Virus record (IMG/VR): IMGVR_UViG_3300042507_001454 | Coordinates: 1 to 24,005 of that record | Length of the DNA stretch: 24,005 bases | DNA from: a virus | Direction: 5' to 3' (one strand) | Shown here: positions 1 through 7,862 of the stretch, in pieces | Layout: every line of letters begins with the position of its first letter | Numbering within the stretch: the first letter of the stretch is position 1 | Position numbers and translations under genes: made by a program | The notes under the pieces: model-generated | The model's database searches: none | Told to the model about the DNA's origin: nothing | Seen by the model: only the letters and a program-made list of their open reading frames with translations

Positions 1-54
1 AGAATTTTTATGCTGCTTAGCACCTATTCTTTTACTTTCGTTCTTTTCGCTCAT
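1..54 (-). CDS. Start of an unrecognised phage protein, cut by the window edge
   Basis: An ATG at 54-52 opens a frame with no stop to the left edge, giving the 18 residues MSEKNESKRIGAKQHKNS. It overlaps the end of the upstream zinc-finger-like gene by 23 bases in another frame, a larger overlap than most here. An AAGGA sequence lies just before the ATG, but its 2-base spacing is short. The alternative is a GTG at 23-21, just past the upstream stop, which has no convincing ribosome binding site. The basic, Lys/Asn/His-rich start would suit a nucleic-acid-binding protein or nuclease, and its place after recA makes a recombination or nuclease role possible. That is inference only, because too little of the protein is present to assign a function. 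Confidence 0.45.
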   Translation of the reverse strand, partial: MSEKNESKRIGAKQHKNS

Positions 55-220
55 AGTCCTTCTTTGTTGGAGGCAATAAACTAACTTTTGAAATGTGTTT
101 TTTTGTACACATCCATGTTGCGTATCCAGTTTCTCGCCAATACCTTAAAGATGTTACAACTTCTTGACAAGTTTTACATGGCCACTTTCCAGGATATACG
201 GTAAAATCTAAATTAGACAT
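32..220 (-). CDS. Small Cys/His protein, probably zinc-binding
   Basis: This is a 62-aa protein of unknown function. It holds a CKTC pair near residues 15-18 and a CTKKH pair near residues 38-42, which together could form a four-ligand (CCCH) zinc site. The C-terminus is highly charged (KKDYERKERK). The ATG at 220 lies inside the end of recA: the string ATGtcTAA puts the recA stop two bases after this start codon, an 8-base overlap that suggests translational coupling. Small zinc-finger-like proteins are common in phage replication regions, where they may bind DNA or a host protein. No specific role can be named. The ORF is supported by its tight junction and conserved-looking Cys pattern rather than by recognised homology. 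Confidence 0.7.
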   Translation of the reverse strand: MSNLDFTVYPGKWPCKTCQEVVTSLRYWRETGYATWMCTKKHISKVSLLPPTKKDYERKERK

Positions 221-1226
221 TAATTATTTTTGCCTTAATTTGTTCTTGTAAATCTAAATCTTCTCTGACACGATTTATAAAACCTTCTCTACCCTGAACC
301 TTTGTGCCATCTGGAAGAAGATACCAAGCCCCTGTTCTTTCTACTAAGCCAATTGACTCAGCCGTATCAACAAGATCACCGATAGTGTCAAGACCAACAT
401 CATCTCCACGGAAATAGAAATCGTATTCCCCAGATTGGAATCCAGGAGACGTTTTAGAAAATTGTAACTCCCAACGAATCTTTCTACCAACCTTTTCTTC
501 AATGAGTTTATCGCCAACCTTAATCTTACCTTTGATAGCCTGATTGTCAGACTCAGAGGAAAATAATTTAATAATGCAAGATGAATAGAACTTGGTAGCC
601 TGCCCACCAGAAGGCTGCTGGCTAGTATACATAGCATTAATATTGTTACGACTCTGACTAATAAGAACCAAAAGAGTTGGCTTAACTTTATTATTTGCAT
701 AATTAAGCATTTTCCAAGCATTACTAAAGTCACGAGACTCTGCTCCAATTTGCTTTGTATTTTCCAAAGCCTTCATTTCATCTGAATCTTTTTCAAAGTA
801 TATGGCAGGAAGCATTGAAGTAATTGAATCAATTACAATTAAGTCAACACCAGCATTAATAAGACCAACGCCAACATCTACCATGTCACTAATAGTTCTT
901 GCTTGTGAATAAATTAACTTTGTTGGGTCTACCCCAAGTTTTTTAGCCCAATCTTCTGAGTATGACATTTCAGAATCAATCCACGCACAAACCTTGCCTT
1001 CTGCTTGGGCTAGAGCAATCATTTGTAAACACATAGATGACTTAGCCGATGACTTACTTCCCCATACTAGGACTTGTCTACCGTATGGTAGTCCACCGCC
1101 TAGGGCACGGTTTAATCCAAAACTTGGTGTTGGCTGATACTCAAAACTAATACCTTCGCCAGTTCCAAGTCGTTTTCTAAGTCTTGGATCTAATTGAGAT
1201 AACACATCTTCTACACTAACTGACAT
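213..1226 (-). CDS. recA: RecA-type recombinase
   Basis: This 337-aa protein is a RecA/UvsX-class strand-exchange ATPase, which should form filaments on single-stranded DNA for recombination and replication restart. What is seen: a P-loop at residues 56-63 (GSKSSAKS), the IDSE segment with the likely catalytic glutamate E86, a Walker B strand LIVID ending at D133, the Q191 switch segment (ISQSRNNIN), and a C-terminal RecA-like stretch ending in GLVERTGAWY near residues 290-300. The length is close to bacterial RecA (about 350 aa). Oddity: the second P-loop glycine (GxxxxGK[ST]) is replaced by alanine, A61, encoded by GCT. The ATG at 1226 sits 6 bases after a strong GGAGG (1233-1237) inside the end of the polymerase gene, which it overlaps by 11 bases. 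The family call is firm. Normal ATPase activity is assumed rather than shown. Confidence 0.93.
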   Translation of the reverse strand: MSVSVEDVLSQLDPRLRKRLGTGEGISFEYQPTPSFGLNRALGGGLPYGRQVLVWGSKSSAKSSMCLQMIALAQAEGKVCAWIDSEMSYSEDWAKKLGVDPTKLIYSQARTISDMVDVGVGLINAGVDLIVIDSITSMLPAIYFEKDSDEMKALENTKQIGAESRDFSNAWKMLNYANNKVKPTLLVLISQSRNNINAMYTSQQPSGGQATKFYSSCIIKLFSSESDNQAIKGKIKVGDKLIEEKVGRKIRWELQFSKTSPGFQSGEYDFYFRGDDVGLDTIGDLVDTAESIGLVERTGAWYLLPDGTKVQGREGFINRVREDLDLQEQIKAKIINV

Positions 1227-4200
1227 TCACATCCTCCATTATAACGGTTCCATCTTTGGTTTTACCAAAACTAAATTTATACGATTTTCCTTCTTCAATA
1301 TGCATATATGCTTTTGGAAATGCAGTAGGAAACACTGTTACTGAATGCAAATCTCTTGAAGTATCGGCTAATGTTAAAGAAGCCATTTTTTTTCCAGCCT
1401 TTGTTATTCTTGATTTAAATGAAACAACAAACATTTCGTCTTCTTTATAAGGTAATTGTTTGTATCCTAAAAATTTAACAAGTGCATTTGATGATCCTTT
1501 TACTTCATCAATAGGAACTGCAGAAACAATCCTATTGTCATTAGCAAGAACCAAGTAAGTACGACCCGTCTCAATAGTTGTTGACTCTTCATCAAATATG
1601 CCAACACTCCCAGTTTTGTCCAGAATTTCAACTCGTGACCAACCCTTTCCTCGTTTAATTGCTTTAACCATACCCATTAAAATGTATGATCCTTTTTCTT
1701 CAAAATCTTCAATTGATTGAATAAATGCATAATAGTGCGAAGGAATAGAAATATTAAACTCTGGAAGATTTAAATACTCATAGAGATTTTCTTTAATATC
1801 TTCATCGTTACGTGGATTATCAGAAAACGTTGCAGCACCAGTTAACCTAAGTGCATTTAATGCTCTACTGTTTACGCCATTACCCTTTGTAAAGGTAAAC
1901 TCTTCAAGTTGTTTATAACTATTAAAAGGTCTTGCATCAATATATTTTTGTGCAATATTATTTGAAATAAACTTAATTCCAGTTAATCCAAAACGAATAC
2001 CCTTACCTTCAATTTTAAAGTCTAGGTCTGAATCATTAATATGAGGTAGTTTAATTGATATACCCATACGTTTTGCTTCAATTAAATATTCTGTTCTTCC
2101 ATCTTTATCTTTTTCATTTTTAAGAAGGGCAAACATAAACTCAAGAGGGTAGTAATATTTTAACCACGCCGTCCAATACGAGAGAGTAGAGTAAGCAACT
2201 GCGTGACTCTTGTTAAACGAGTAACCCGCATGCTCTTCAAAGTCATGCCAAAGGTCCAAGGCTTTATTAGGAGATATGTACTTACTCGCCCCAGCAACAA
2301 ACCTATCTTGAAATATATTGAATTCTTTTGCATCTTTTTTCTTTCCAATAATCTTACGAACCTTGTCTGCCTCTGCCATTGTCATTCCACCAAGATAAAC
2401 ACAAGCCTGCATAACCTGTTCCTGATATAGAATACACCCATATGTATCACTTGTAAATTCTTTCATAGTTTGATGAATATAGGAAACATTTTGTTTACCG
2501 TGTTTACGAGCAATATAATCTTTACCAATAGTATTCATAGCGCCTGGACGAACTAGTGCGTTAGATGCTGCTAACTCATTAAAATTCTTTACTCCCATTT
2601 TAACTAAAAGGTTTGTATATGGTGTTGCCTCACACTGAAAAACACCTTTTGTATAACCATCTGAAAGCATTTCGTAAACTTTTGAGTCCGCCATATCAAT
2701 AGATAAAAGATCAATATCTTTATAATGATTTTCTTTAATCATATCAATACAGTCTTTTACTACACTTAAAGTTTTAAGTCCAAGTGCATCAATTTTAATA
2801 AGACCAATCTTTTCGGCCTCTCCCATATCAATACCAACAACTGGGATACGCTCATCAGATCCAGGTGAAGAGCGAGTTTCTAAAGGTGCATACCTAAAAA
2901 TAGGATTTTTACTAGTGACAACTCCAGCAGCGTGAATTCCAGTTCCTCTAATTCGTCCACGTAATTGATCTCCATAGATTTCTACTTCTGGATATTTTTC
3001 TCTAAACCAAAGTGTATTTTTAGAACTACAAAATTCATCCCATGTGTCAACAAGTTTTAATACCTTATTTACATCTGTAAGTGGAATATCTAAAACTCGT
3101 GCAACATCTCGTACAACACCTTTATCTTTAAATTGAAGAAACGTTGCAATAGATGCTACGTGCCTATACTGTCTAACTAAATAATCTTTTACTTCATCAC
3201 GACGAGTATCTTGAATGTCTGTATCAATGTCAGGAAAGTCATTACGTTCTGGATTAATAAAACGAAAGAATAAAAGTCCATGCTTTATTGGATCAACATC
3301 CGTAATACCAAGAAGATAACAAACCAAAGAACCAGCAGAAGATCCACGACCTGGACCTACCATAATGCCTTCTTTCTTTGCCCAAGCAATCATATTTTGA
3401 ACTACTAAGAAATATGGTGCAAAGTTTTTATCACGAATAATTTCAAGTTCTTCCATTAAACGAACTTCATAAATGTCATTACCAAGCCAGTTAGGATTTA
3501 ATCTTTTTTGTTCTAAAGAAGCAAATGCTAAGTTTGCCAACTCTTGGTCTGGATTTTTATATTGAACTGGAAGCAAATCAAGACCATCTTTAATATCATA
3601 GTCTTCTACTGTCTTTGCTAGCAATAGTGTGTTTGAGTATATATCTTCTCTGTCAATACCCTGTTTTTCCATTGCTGCTTTAATTTCTTCATAAGAAAGT
3701 AAGTGAATGTCAAATTTGTTAAATGTTATCTGACGATCTTCTCCATAAAGATAGTCAAGGCGTTCCATCATAGAATCAATTTTTTTAGATTTTGCATATG
3801 TGGTATCTTTTTGTACTTTAGCGTGAGTATTCATTAAAAGTTTAAACTCTTGAATATACTTTTGTGATTCATCAGCGTGATGACAATCTGGCGTAACTAC
3901 AACCTTAATATTAAATTCATCGGCAAGATCAATAAGGTATTTATTTATTTCTGGTGTATTGTGTGGCATAACCTCAATGTAGTAGTCGCTACCAAAGTTA
4001 TCTTTAAACCACCCAATGTGTTTTTTAGCAAGTGCAAATTCCTGCTCTTCTAATGCCTTAACGATAACGCTGCTAGGACAAGCAGATGTTACGATTATTC
4101 CTTCTTTATATTTTTGAAGAATTTCAAAATCAAACCTTGGCTTTTTAAAAAATCCATCTGTCCATGCTATTTCACTAATCTTGTTAAGATTTTCTAAACC

Positions 4201-4503
4201 TTTTTGGTTCTTGGCTAGAAGGATAATATGATTATAAACAAGATCTTGTTGACCTGTTCTTTCAGACTTATCTCTTTTATCTGATATGTCTGCACACATA
4301 TATCCTTCTAGACCAAGTATTGGCTTAATACCCTTTTCTTTTGCAGAACGGTAAAACTCTCTGTGACCAGAAAGTGAACCGTGATCTGTAATTGCAAGAG
4401 CGTTCATACCCAACTTGCTAGCACGGTCTACATACTCTTGTGGAGTTGCTATGCCGTCAAATAGGGAGTAGTGAGTATGAACATGTAAGCCTGCGTAGTT
4501 CAT
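1216..4503 (-). CDS. dnaE: DNA polymerase III alpha subunit (C-family replicative polymerase)
   Basis: This 1095-aa protein should be the phage replicative polymerase. An N-terminal PHP domain is seen: HVHTHYSLFDG from residue 7, ITDHG at 38-42, GLEGY at 64-68, then NHIILLAKN, a Cys in TSACPSS, and PDCHHAD. The polymerase core has GPGRGSSAGS (about 383-392), PDIDTDI (about 424-430) with the metal-binding aspartates, and KIDALGL (about 570) with the third aspartate. The C-terminus (about 930-1095) carries OB-fold-like sequence, including RITKAGKKMASLTLADTSRD. Length matches the DnaE class, and I see no intein or break. The metal ligands that Escherichia coli PHP has lost appear present, so built-in 3'-5' proofreading is plausible (inference). 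No clear QxxLF clamp-binding motif was found near residue 900. The gene starts 1 base after the ssb-like stop and lies in one run with ssb and recA. Confidence 0.96.
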   Translation of the reverse strand: MNYAGLHVHTHYSLFDGIATPQEYVDRASKLGMNALAITDHGSLSGHREFYRSAKEKGIKPILGLEGYMCADISDKRDKSERTGQQDLVYNHIILLAKNQKGLENLNKISEIAWTDGFFKKPRFDFEILQKYKEGIIVTSACPSSVIVKALEEQEFALAKKHIGWFKDNFGSDYYIEVMPHNTPEINKYLIDLADEFNIKVVVTPDCHHADESQKYIQEFKLLMNTHAKVQKDTTYAKSKKIDSMMERLDYLYGEDRQITFNKFDIHLLSYEEIKAAMEKQGIDREDIYSNTLLLAKTVEDYDIKDGLDLLPVQYKNPDQELANLAFASLEQKRLNPNWLGNDIYEVRLMEELEIIRDKNFAPYFLVVQNMIAWAKKEGIMVGPGRGSSAGSLVCYLLGITDVDPIKHGLLFFRFINPERNDFPDIDTDIQDTRRDEVKDYLVRQYRHVASIATFLQFKDKGVVRDVARVLDIPLTDVNKVLKLVDTWDEFCSSKNTLWFREKYPEVEIYGDQLRGRIRGTGIHAAGVVTSKNPIFRYAPLETRSSPGSDERIPVVGIDMGEAEKIGLIKIDALGLKTLSVVKDCIDMIKENHYKDIDLLSIDMADSKVYEMLSDGYTKGVFQCEATPYTNLLVKMGVKNFNELAASNALVRPGAMNTIGKDYIARKHGKQNVSYIHQTMKEFTSDTYGCILYQEQVMQACVYLGGMTMAEADKVRKIIGKKKDAKEFNIFQDRFVAGASKYISPNKALDLWHDFEEHAGYSFNKSHAVAYSTLSYWTAWLKYYYPLEFMFALLKNEKDKDGRTEYLIEAKRMGISIKLPHINDSDLDFKIEGKGIRFGLTGIKFISNNIAQKYIDARPFNSYKQLEEFTFTKGNGVNSRALNALRLTGAATFSDNPRNDEDIKENLYEYLNLPEFNISIPSHYYAFIQSIEDFEEKGSYILMGMVKAIKRGKGWSRVEILDKTGSVGIFDEESTTIETGRTYLVLANDNRIVSAVPIDEVKGSSNALVKFLGYKQLPYKEDEMFVVSFKSRITKAGKKMASLTLADTSRDLHSVTVFPTAFPKAYMHIEEGKSYKFSFGKTKDGTVIMEDVNVS

Positions 4504-4504
4504 A

Positions 4505-5161
4505 TTACCAATCTGTGTTGGTTGATGAAGTTACGGATGGAGTGTCAAACCCCAAATAGAATGCTTCTTGTTCAGCATAAGGAATTTTCTTTAATGCTAA
4601 CTCAAGAGCATATGGCTTTTGTGTTGTCCAGTCAAAAGGCTCTTTGTCTGGTGCAGATGGAATAAGTGTGTAACTTGTTTCAGTTCCCTGACCATTACGC
4701 TTCACTTTCCATGTAAGATTTGAAATACTGCCCGTTTCCAGTGCGTATTCACGAATAGTATTAAATGCAGATTGCTTGCTTACGCCCATTGACCAAATAG
4801 CCACATATGGCTCTTCAATTCCATCATCTACAAGTACGTTGCAATAAAAACGAAGACGTGCTCTCCAGCCAGCCTTTGGATCCTTGCGATGCATTTCTTC
4901 AGCCCAGTCACGGCCTTCTGATTCCATGGTATCTACAGCCTTGCGCTTGTAGTCTTTTGGATTTGTGTGTTCTTTAACAACAAGTGCTAAACCACGTTCT
5001 GCGTTATAATTTGCAGAGTCTTCGTCAAGTTCTTCAACGAATCTAATTTTTGCGGATTGTCCATCGGCAAGTTTTAACCATCTTACCTTTGGAGAGTTTT
5101 CATCATACTTTGGCTTGTCAACTAGGGCATTAATGTTTTTTAGTCCCTTTACAATAGTCAT
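4505..5161 (-). CDS. Single-stranded DNA-binding protein, gp32-like
   Basis: This 218-aa protein probably coats single-stranded DNA at the phage fork. It is not an OB protein of the cellular SSB type with a DDDIPF tail; it resembles the T4 gp32-like class. Seen: WLKLADGQSAKIRF near residues 28-41, an aromatic-rich core (GWRARLRFYCNVLVDDG near 98-114), then IWSMGVSKQSAF followed by ALETGSISN and WKVKRNGQGTETSYTLIPS (about 151-169). The gp32 family has the same order of a 'WxxS', 'GSI', 'xR.G.G..T.Y...P' block. The CxxC zinc site of T4 gp32 is absent. The C-terminus (SSTNTDW) is only mildly acidic. Its neighbours (primase, helicase, polymerase, RecA) support the role. A consensus promoter lies directly upstream, and AAGGAG at 5172-5177 precedes the ATG by 10 bases. 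An alternative is an undefined replication accessory protein. Confidence 0.75.
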   Translation of the reverse strand: MTIVKGLKNINALVDKPKYDENSPKVRWLKLADGQSAKIRFVEELDEDSANYNAERGLALVVKEHTNPKDYKRKAVDTMESEGRDWAEEMHRKDPKAGWRARLRFYCNVLVDDGIEEPYVAIWSMGVSKQSAFNTIREYALETGSISNLTWKVKRNGQGTETSYTLIPSAPDKEPFDWTTQKPYALELALKKIPYAEQEAFYLGFDTPSVTSSTNTDW

Positions 5162-5171
5162 ATTATTTTTT

Positions 5172-5177
5172 CTCCTT
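5172..5177 (-). promoter_or_regulatory. Ribosome binding site of the ssb-like gene
   Basis: AAGGAG read on the minus strand, 10 bases before the ATG at 5161. It lies in the short 5' leader made from the promoter at 5190-5219, so this gene could be translated independently of the primase upstream. Confidence 0.7.
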
Positions 5178-5187
5178 TGTGTTTTAT

Positions 5188-6111
5188 CTATCTTAACATA
5201 CTGGTGATAGAATTGTCAAACTGAAACTCCAGTTTTTTAATTGCATCATCATCCATGTCGCCTATATCTTTATATTTTTTATCTATATACACAGAAGTAA
5301 CAACAGGTCCAAGTCTTTGAATTAACTTATCTCTCATTATTATTCCTGCATCATCGTTGTCTGCAATTAAAACAATACTATTAAAGTACTTCTCTAATAG
5401 TTTTATCTGTGCTGCAGAAACATTAGCACCCAGCGTGGCAACCGCAGGGAATCCTACCTGATCTAACCTAATTGCATCAAAAGAAGACTCTACTACATAT
5501 ACAATACCTGAACTTTTTATTCTATGTAAATTAAATAATGTTTTACCTTTTGGCAAACCAGGTGTATTTTTAAATTCCTTACCCTCAACTGTTCTAGCAA
5601 CAAATCCAATACACATGCCGTCTGGAGAATGTACTGGAATTGTAACTGAATCTTGTTTTTCTGAATATCCAAGATTAAATTTTATTACTGAGTCTTTTGT
5701 TATTTTTCTACCTTCATAATATCTAATTGCTCTTGGAGATTCAAGTGCCTGATTATTTAATCTTTTAATTAATAGTTCATCATATTGAACAAACTCTGGC
5801 TTACTCAATAATGCTTTGTTTACTGATGTTTCAATGCTTGTTTCTTGCTCTTTACTTTTAATATATCTTATTGCCTCAAAGTATGTTCTATTAGATATAT
5901 GCATTACAAACTCAATAAGAGTCTTTGTGGTTTGACATCCAAAGCAAAAAAACAATCCGTGTTCTTTTGATACTTCGCCAGCAGGAGTTCTATTGTTATT
6001 GTGGTATGGACAAAATATAATATAGTCTGTTCCATATTCAGCCTCAATGTCAATACCCGCACCAGTTAAGACACGAAGAACCTGCTCTGCTGTATAAGAA
6101 TCTTTAACCAT
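5188..6111 (-). CDS. dnaG: DNA primase, compact CHC2-TOPRIM type
   Basis: This 307-aa DnaG-class primase should make RNA primers at the fork. Seen (numbering from the chosen ATG): a CHC2 zinc-binding domain with CPYH at 34-37 and CFGC at 56-59; a TOPRIM core with the catalytic glutamate in VVESSFDA (E208), the DNDDAG aspartates (251-254) and KDIGDMDDD near 281-289. It is about half the length of bacterial DnaG (about 580 aa) and stops soon after TOPRIM, so the C-terminal helicase-binding domain is missing. Start choice: the ATG at 6111 has GAGGA 5 bases upstream and gives the ATGgtTAA 8-base overlap with the helicase. An in-frame TTG at 6153 would add 14 residues but has no such site. Helicase just upstream and SSB just downstream support a replisome operon. 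Confidence 0.92.
   Translation of the reverse strand: MVKDSYTAEQVLRVLTGAGIDIEAEYGTDYIIFCPYHNNNRTPAGEVSKEHGLFFCFGCQTTKTLIEFVMHISNRTYFEAIRYIKSKEQETSIETSVNKALLSKPEFVQYDELLIKRLNNQALESPRAIRYYEGRKITKDSVIKFNLGYSEKQDSVTIPVHSPDGMCIGFVARTVEGKEFKNTPGLPKGKTLFNLHRIKSSGIVYVVESSFDAIRLDQVGFPAVATLGANVSAAQIKLLEKYFNSIVLIADNDDAGIIMRDKLIQRLGPVVTSVYIDKKYKDIGDMDDDAIKKLEFQFDNSITSMLR
5190..5219 (-). promoter_or_regulatory. Sigma70-type promoter with extended -10, driving ssb-dnaE-recA
   Basis: On the minus strand a perfect TTGACA (5219-5214) is followed after 18 bases by TAAGAT (5195-5190), with an upstream TG giving TGTTAAGAT, an extended -10. The -10 overlaps the primase stop codon (5190-5188). The expected transcription start is near 5183, leaving a leader of roughly 22 bases that includes AAGGAG. 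This is the best promoter in the window by eye. It would let the ssb-polymerase-recA block be transcribed apart from the helicase-primase block, probably by the host housekeeping sigma factor. Confidence 0.65.
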
Positions 6112-7330
6112 TCTTATCCTCATAATCTTTGTAACGATAGTATCCTCTATCAAAATCTACCTGAACTAAAAAGTCTCCCATGAAACCATTTCTATTTTTT
6201 CTAAATACGCACTCAATAATATCACTATTAGCAGCACGACCTAAAGCCATTACCCAGTCAGCATCATAAGCAATTTGTCTTGACCAAGCAGTTTGTCCTA
6301 AAGTTGGCGGGGTAGAAAGATCCTTAACGTCATCTGGAGTAGCAGATGAAATAGCAATGATTGGAACCTCTTCACTAATACACATTAGTTTAAGTTCTCG
6401 TGAAAGGTTTTTCATACGTACCGTCTCGCTGTCAGCCTTTTGATTTGGTGACATTAATTGTAAATAATCAACAACAACAAAGTCTGGTTTGTATTGATCA
6501 ATTTTTCCACGTATAACTGAAGGAGTTAGATCTCCACCGTTGTCATTAGAAATAATGTGAAACTCTGGTTTGCCTTCTAGTTTATCTGCATGCCACTTTT
6601 TAAGCATATCAATTTCTACTTCGCCATTGCTAAGTTTACGATGAGACCATAGGCCTTCACCCATAATTGCAAATACACGGTTACGAACTTCTGTCTCAGA
6701 CATTTCAAGACTTATGATGAGTGGGCTACGACCCTGTTTCCAAGCCTGTACAGCGAAGTACAGGGCTAACCAAGACTTTCCAATACCTGGATATGCAAGA
6801 AACACTCCTAGTTGTCCTGGCATGATTCCAGAAGGCAAGTAATTATCAAACCCTGGCAAACCTGTTTTAATTCCAATATGACCTAGGCTTTGCATTTGCT
6901 TTACATTTTCAAAGTATGCAATTGCTGACTCAAGATCTGTTACTTCAATATCTCTTATTGCAGCAGTATTCTTTTTTAGTTCTGATGTTTTTGTAATGAT
7001 ATGTTCAAGAGCCTTTGATCCGTTACCGCCTTGAACTTCAGATGCTGCGTTACGCAAGATATCCTTAAGGCTATCATTTAAATATTCAGTTTGTAATTCT
7101 TCAAGGTGATGCTTTGTTGCACCAACACCTTCTACTGGTACAAAGTCTCTAAATTTTTCTACAACTAAAGATACTGGTGGAACTGATTGATTATTTTCTG
7201 AGTATAGTCTAATAAAATCCCACACGTCATTGTGAGTTCTTAAAAGATTATCAACATTTGCTTGCAACAATACGTGGACTTGTTTATCATTCAATACTGC
7301 AGTTATTAATTTTGCTTCTGTATTATTCAC
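6104..7330 (-). CDS. dnaB: Replicative DNA helicase, DnaB-like
   Basis: This 408-aa protein is a DnaB-family hexameric helicase that unwinds DNA ahead of the polymerase. Seen: a short N-terminal helical domain (residues 1-about 120), a linker, then a RecA-type motor: TGLPGFDNYLPSG (156-168), Walker A AYPGIGKS (179-186), SLEM with the likely catalytic glutamate E209, Walker B FVVVDYLQL (284-292, D288), and KNRNG near the C-terminus, matching the DnaB arginine-finger and DNA-binding region. It is a little shorter than bacterial DnaB (about 450-470 aa). The start codon is GTG (7330-7328), 4 bases after GGAGGTGG (7335-7342). It overlaps the upstream 102-aa gene by 8 bases (GTGaaTAA) and the primase by 8 bases (ATGgtTAA), so the three are probably translated as a coupled set. 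Confidence 0.94.
   Translation of the reverse strand: MNNTEAKLITAVLNDKQVHVLLQANVDNLLRTHNDVWDFIRLYSENNQSVPPVSLVVEKFRDFVPVEGVGATKHHLEELQTEYLNDSLKDILRNAASEVQGGNGSKALEHIITKTSELKKNTAAIRDIEVTDLESAIAYFENVKQMQSLGHIGIKTGLPGFDNYLPSGIMPGQLGVFLAYPGIGKSWLALYFAVQAWKQGRSPLIISLEMSETEVRNRVFAIMGEGLWSHRKLSNGEVEIDMLKKWHADKLEGKPEFHIISNDNGGDLTPSVIRGKIDQYKPDFVVVDYLQLMSPNQKADSETVRMKNLSRELKLMCISEEVPIIAISSATPDDVKDLSTPPTLGQTAWSRQIAYDADWVMALGRAANSDIIECVFRKNRNGFMGDFLVQVDFDRGYYRYKDYEDKNG
6117..6121 (-). promoter_or_regulatory. Ribosome binding site that decides the primase start
   Basis: GAGGA on the minus strand, 5 bases before the ATG at 6111. It lies inside the last codons of the helicase gene and supports this ATG over the in-frame TTG at 6153. 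Confidence 0.65.
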
Positions 7331-7631
7331 TAATCCACCTCCTTGCTAATTTTCTTCGTTCTTCTCGTTCTTTAATATCTTGCTCTACTTCTATTTTACC
7401 ATTAAGAATTTTCTCTGCATTATATGCAAAATAATTCCAAGTAGGATTTTCTGCTATTTTAAAATAATAATCTAATAAATCATAGCATTGAGAAATACCG
7501 TAGGACTCAACAAGAGCATCAGATGCCCATTGCTCAACATTAAGATTCATATTACTTTTGGCTTCATATCTTTGTAGATGTAACTTATTGTATCTACTTA
7601 GCAAAGCCATACGGTCTTTGCGTTCAGCCAT
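7323..7631 (-). CDS. Unknown 102-aa replication-region protein
   Basis: I do not recognise this protein. It is mostly helical and charged, with aromatic-rich middle segments (CYDLLDYYFKIAENPTW, WNYFAYNAEKIL) and a Lys/Arg/Glu-rich end (EREERRKLARRWISE). No signal peptide or membrane segment is seen. It lies directly before the DnaB-like helicase and overlaps it by 8 bases; it starts in a TAATG junction with the gene before it and has no clear ribosome binding site, so it is probably translated by coupling. The W-x-YFAYNAEKIL-type segment recalls the C-terminal part of DnaD-like loader proteins, and a helicase loader or adaptor would fit the position. That is inference from context and a faint pattern only. 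Confidence 0.75.
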   Translation of the reverse strand: MAERKDRMALLSRYNKLHLQRYEAKSNMNLNVEQWASDALVESYGISQCYDLLDYYFKIAENPTWNYFAYNAEKILNGKIEVEQDIKEREERRKLARRWISE

Positions 7632-7843
7632 TAGTTACTACTGTCAGCCTCTGTTTCGGCTTCTTTGACTTTTTCTGTTAATTTGTCTTCAACAAATTTA
7701 TAAATTCTTTCAAAAGCCTGCTCTGTGTTTTCATCATTACGCTTAGAGTCAACTACTCCAAAATCAAACCTTAATGACTGAAAATTGCCCAGATTAAGTG
7801 TATACCCAAGTGCTACTGATACTTTTGTGCTTTCGTTTTCCAT
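7631..7843 (-). CDS. Unknown 70-aa protein, conserved-looking
   Basis: This small soluble protein has a beta-type first half (SVALGYTLNLGNFQSLRFDFG) and a helical, acidic second half (AFERIYKFVEDKLTEKVKEAE). The pattern of a 'LGYTLNLGNF.S.R.D.GV' strand block followed by an amphipathic helix resembles small proteins I associate with actinobacterial phages, with no known function. Start choice: the ATG at 7843 is preferred because it avoids overlap with the upstream gene and follows GGTGGGG (7846-7852). An ATG at 7900 would add 19 residues and overlap the upstream gene by 38 bases with no visible ribosome binding site. The stop overlaps the next start as TAATG. A role in replication is suggested only by position. 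Confidence 0.75.
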   Translation of the reverse strand: MENESTKVSVALGYTLNLGNFQSLRFDFGVVDSKRNDENTEQAFERIYKFVEDKLTEKVKEAETEADSSN

Positions 7844-7862
7844 TACCCCACCGTTTCTATTA

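Noticed and set aside
344-748. 134-aa minus-strand open frame inside recA
   Set aside because: It lies wholly within the recA coding region in another frame; the recA frame has clear motifs and this one has only hydrophobic, low-information sequence.
1239-1244. TATAAT on the minus strand before recA
   Set aside because: It lies in the coding end of the polymerase gene, with neither an extended TG nor a -35 match; coupling through GGAGG explains recA translation.
6112-6153. Upstream TTG start adding 14 residues to the primase
   Set aside because: It has no ribosome binding site and would overlap the helicase by 50 bases, whereas the ATG at 6111 has GAGGA and the usual 8-base overlap.
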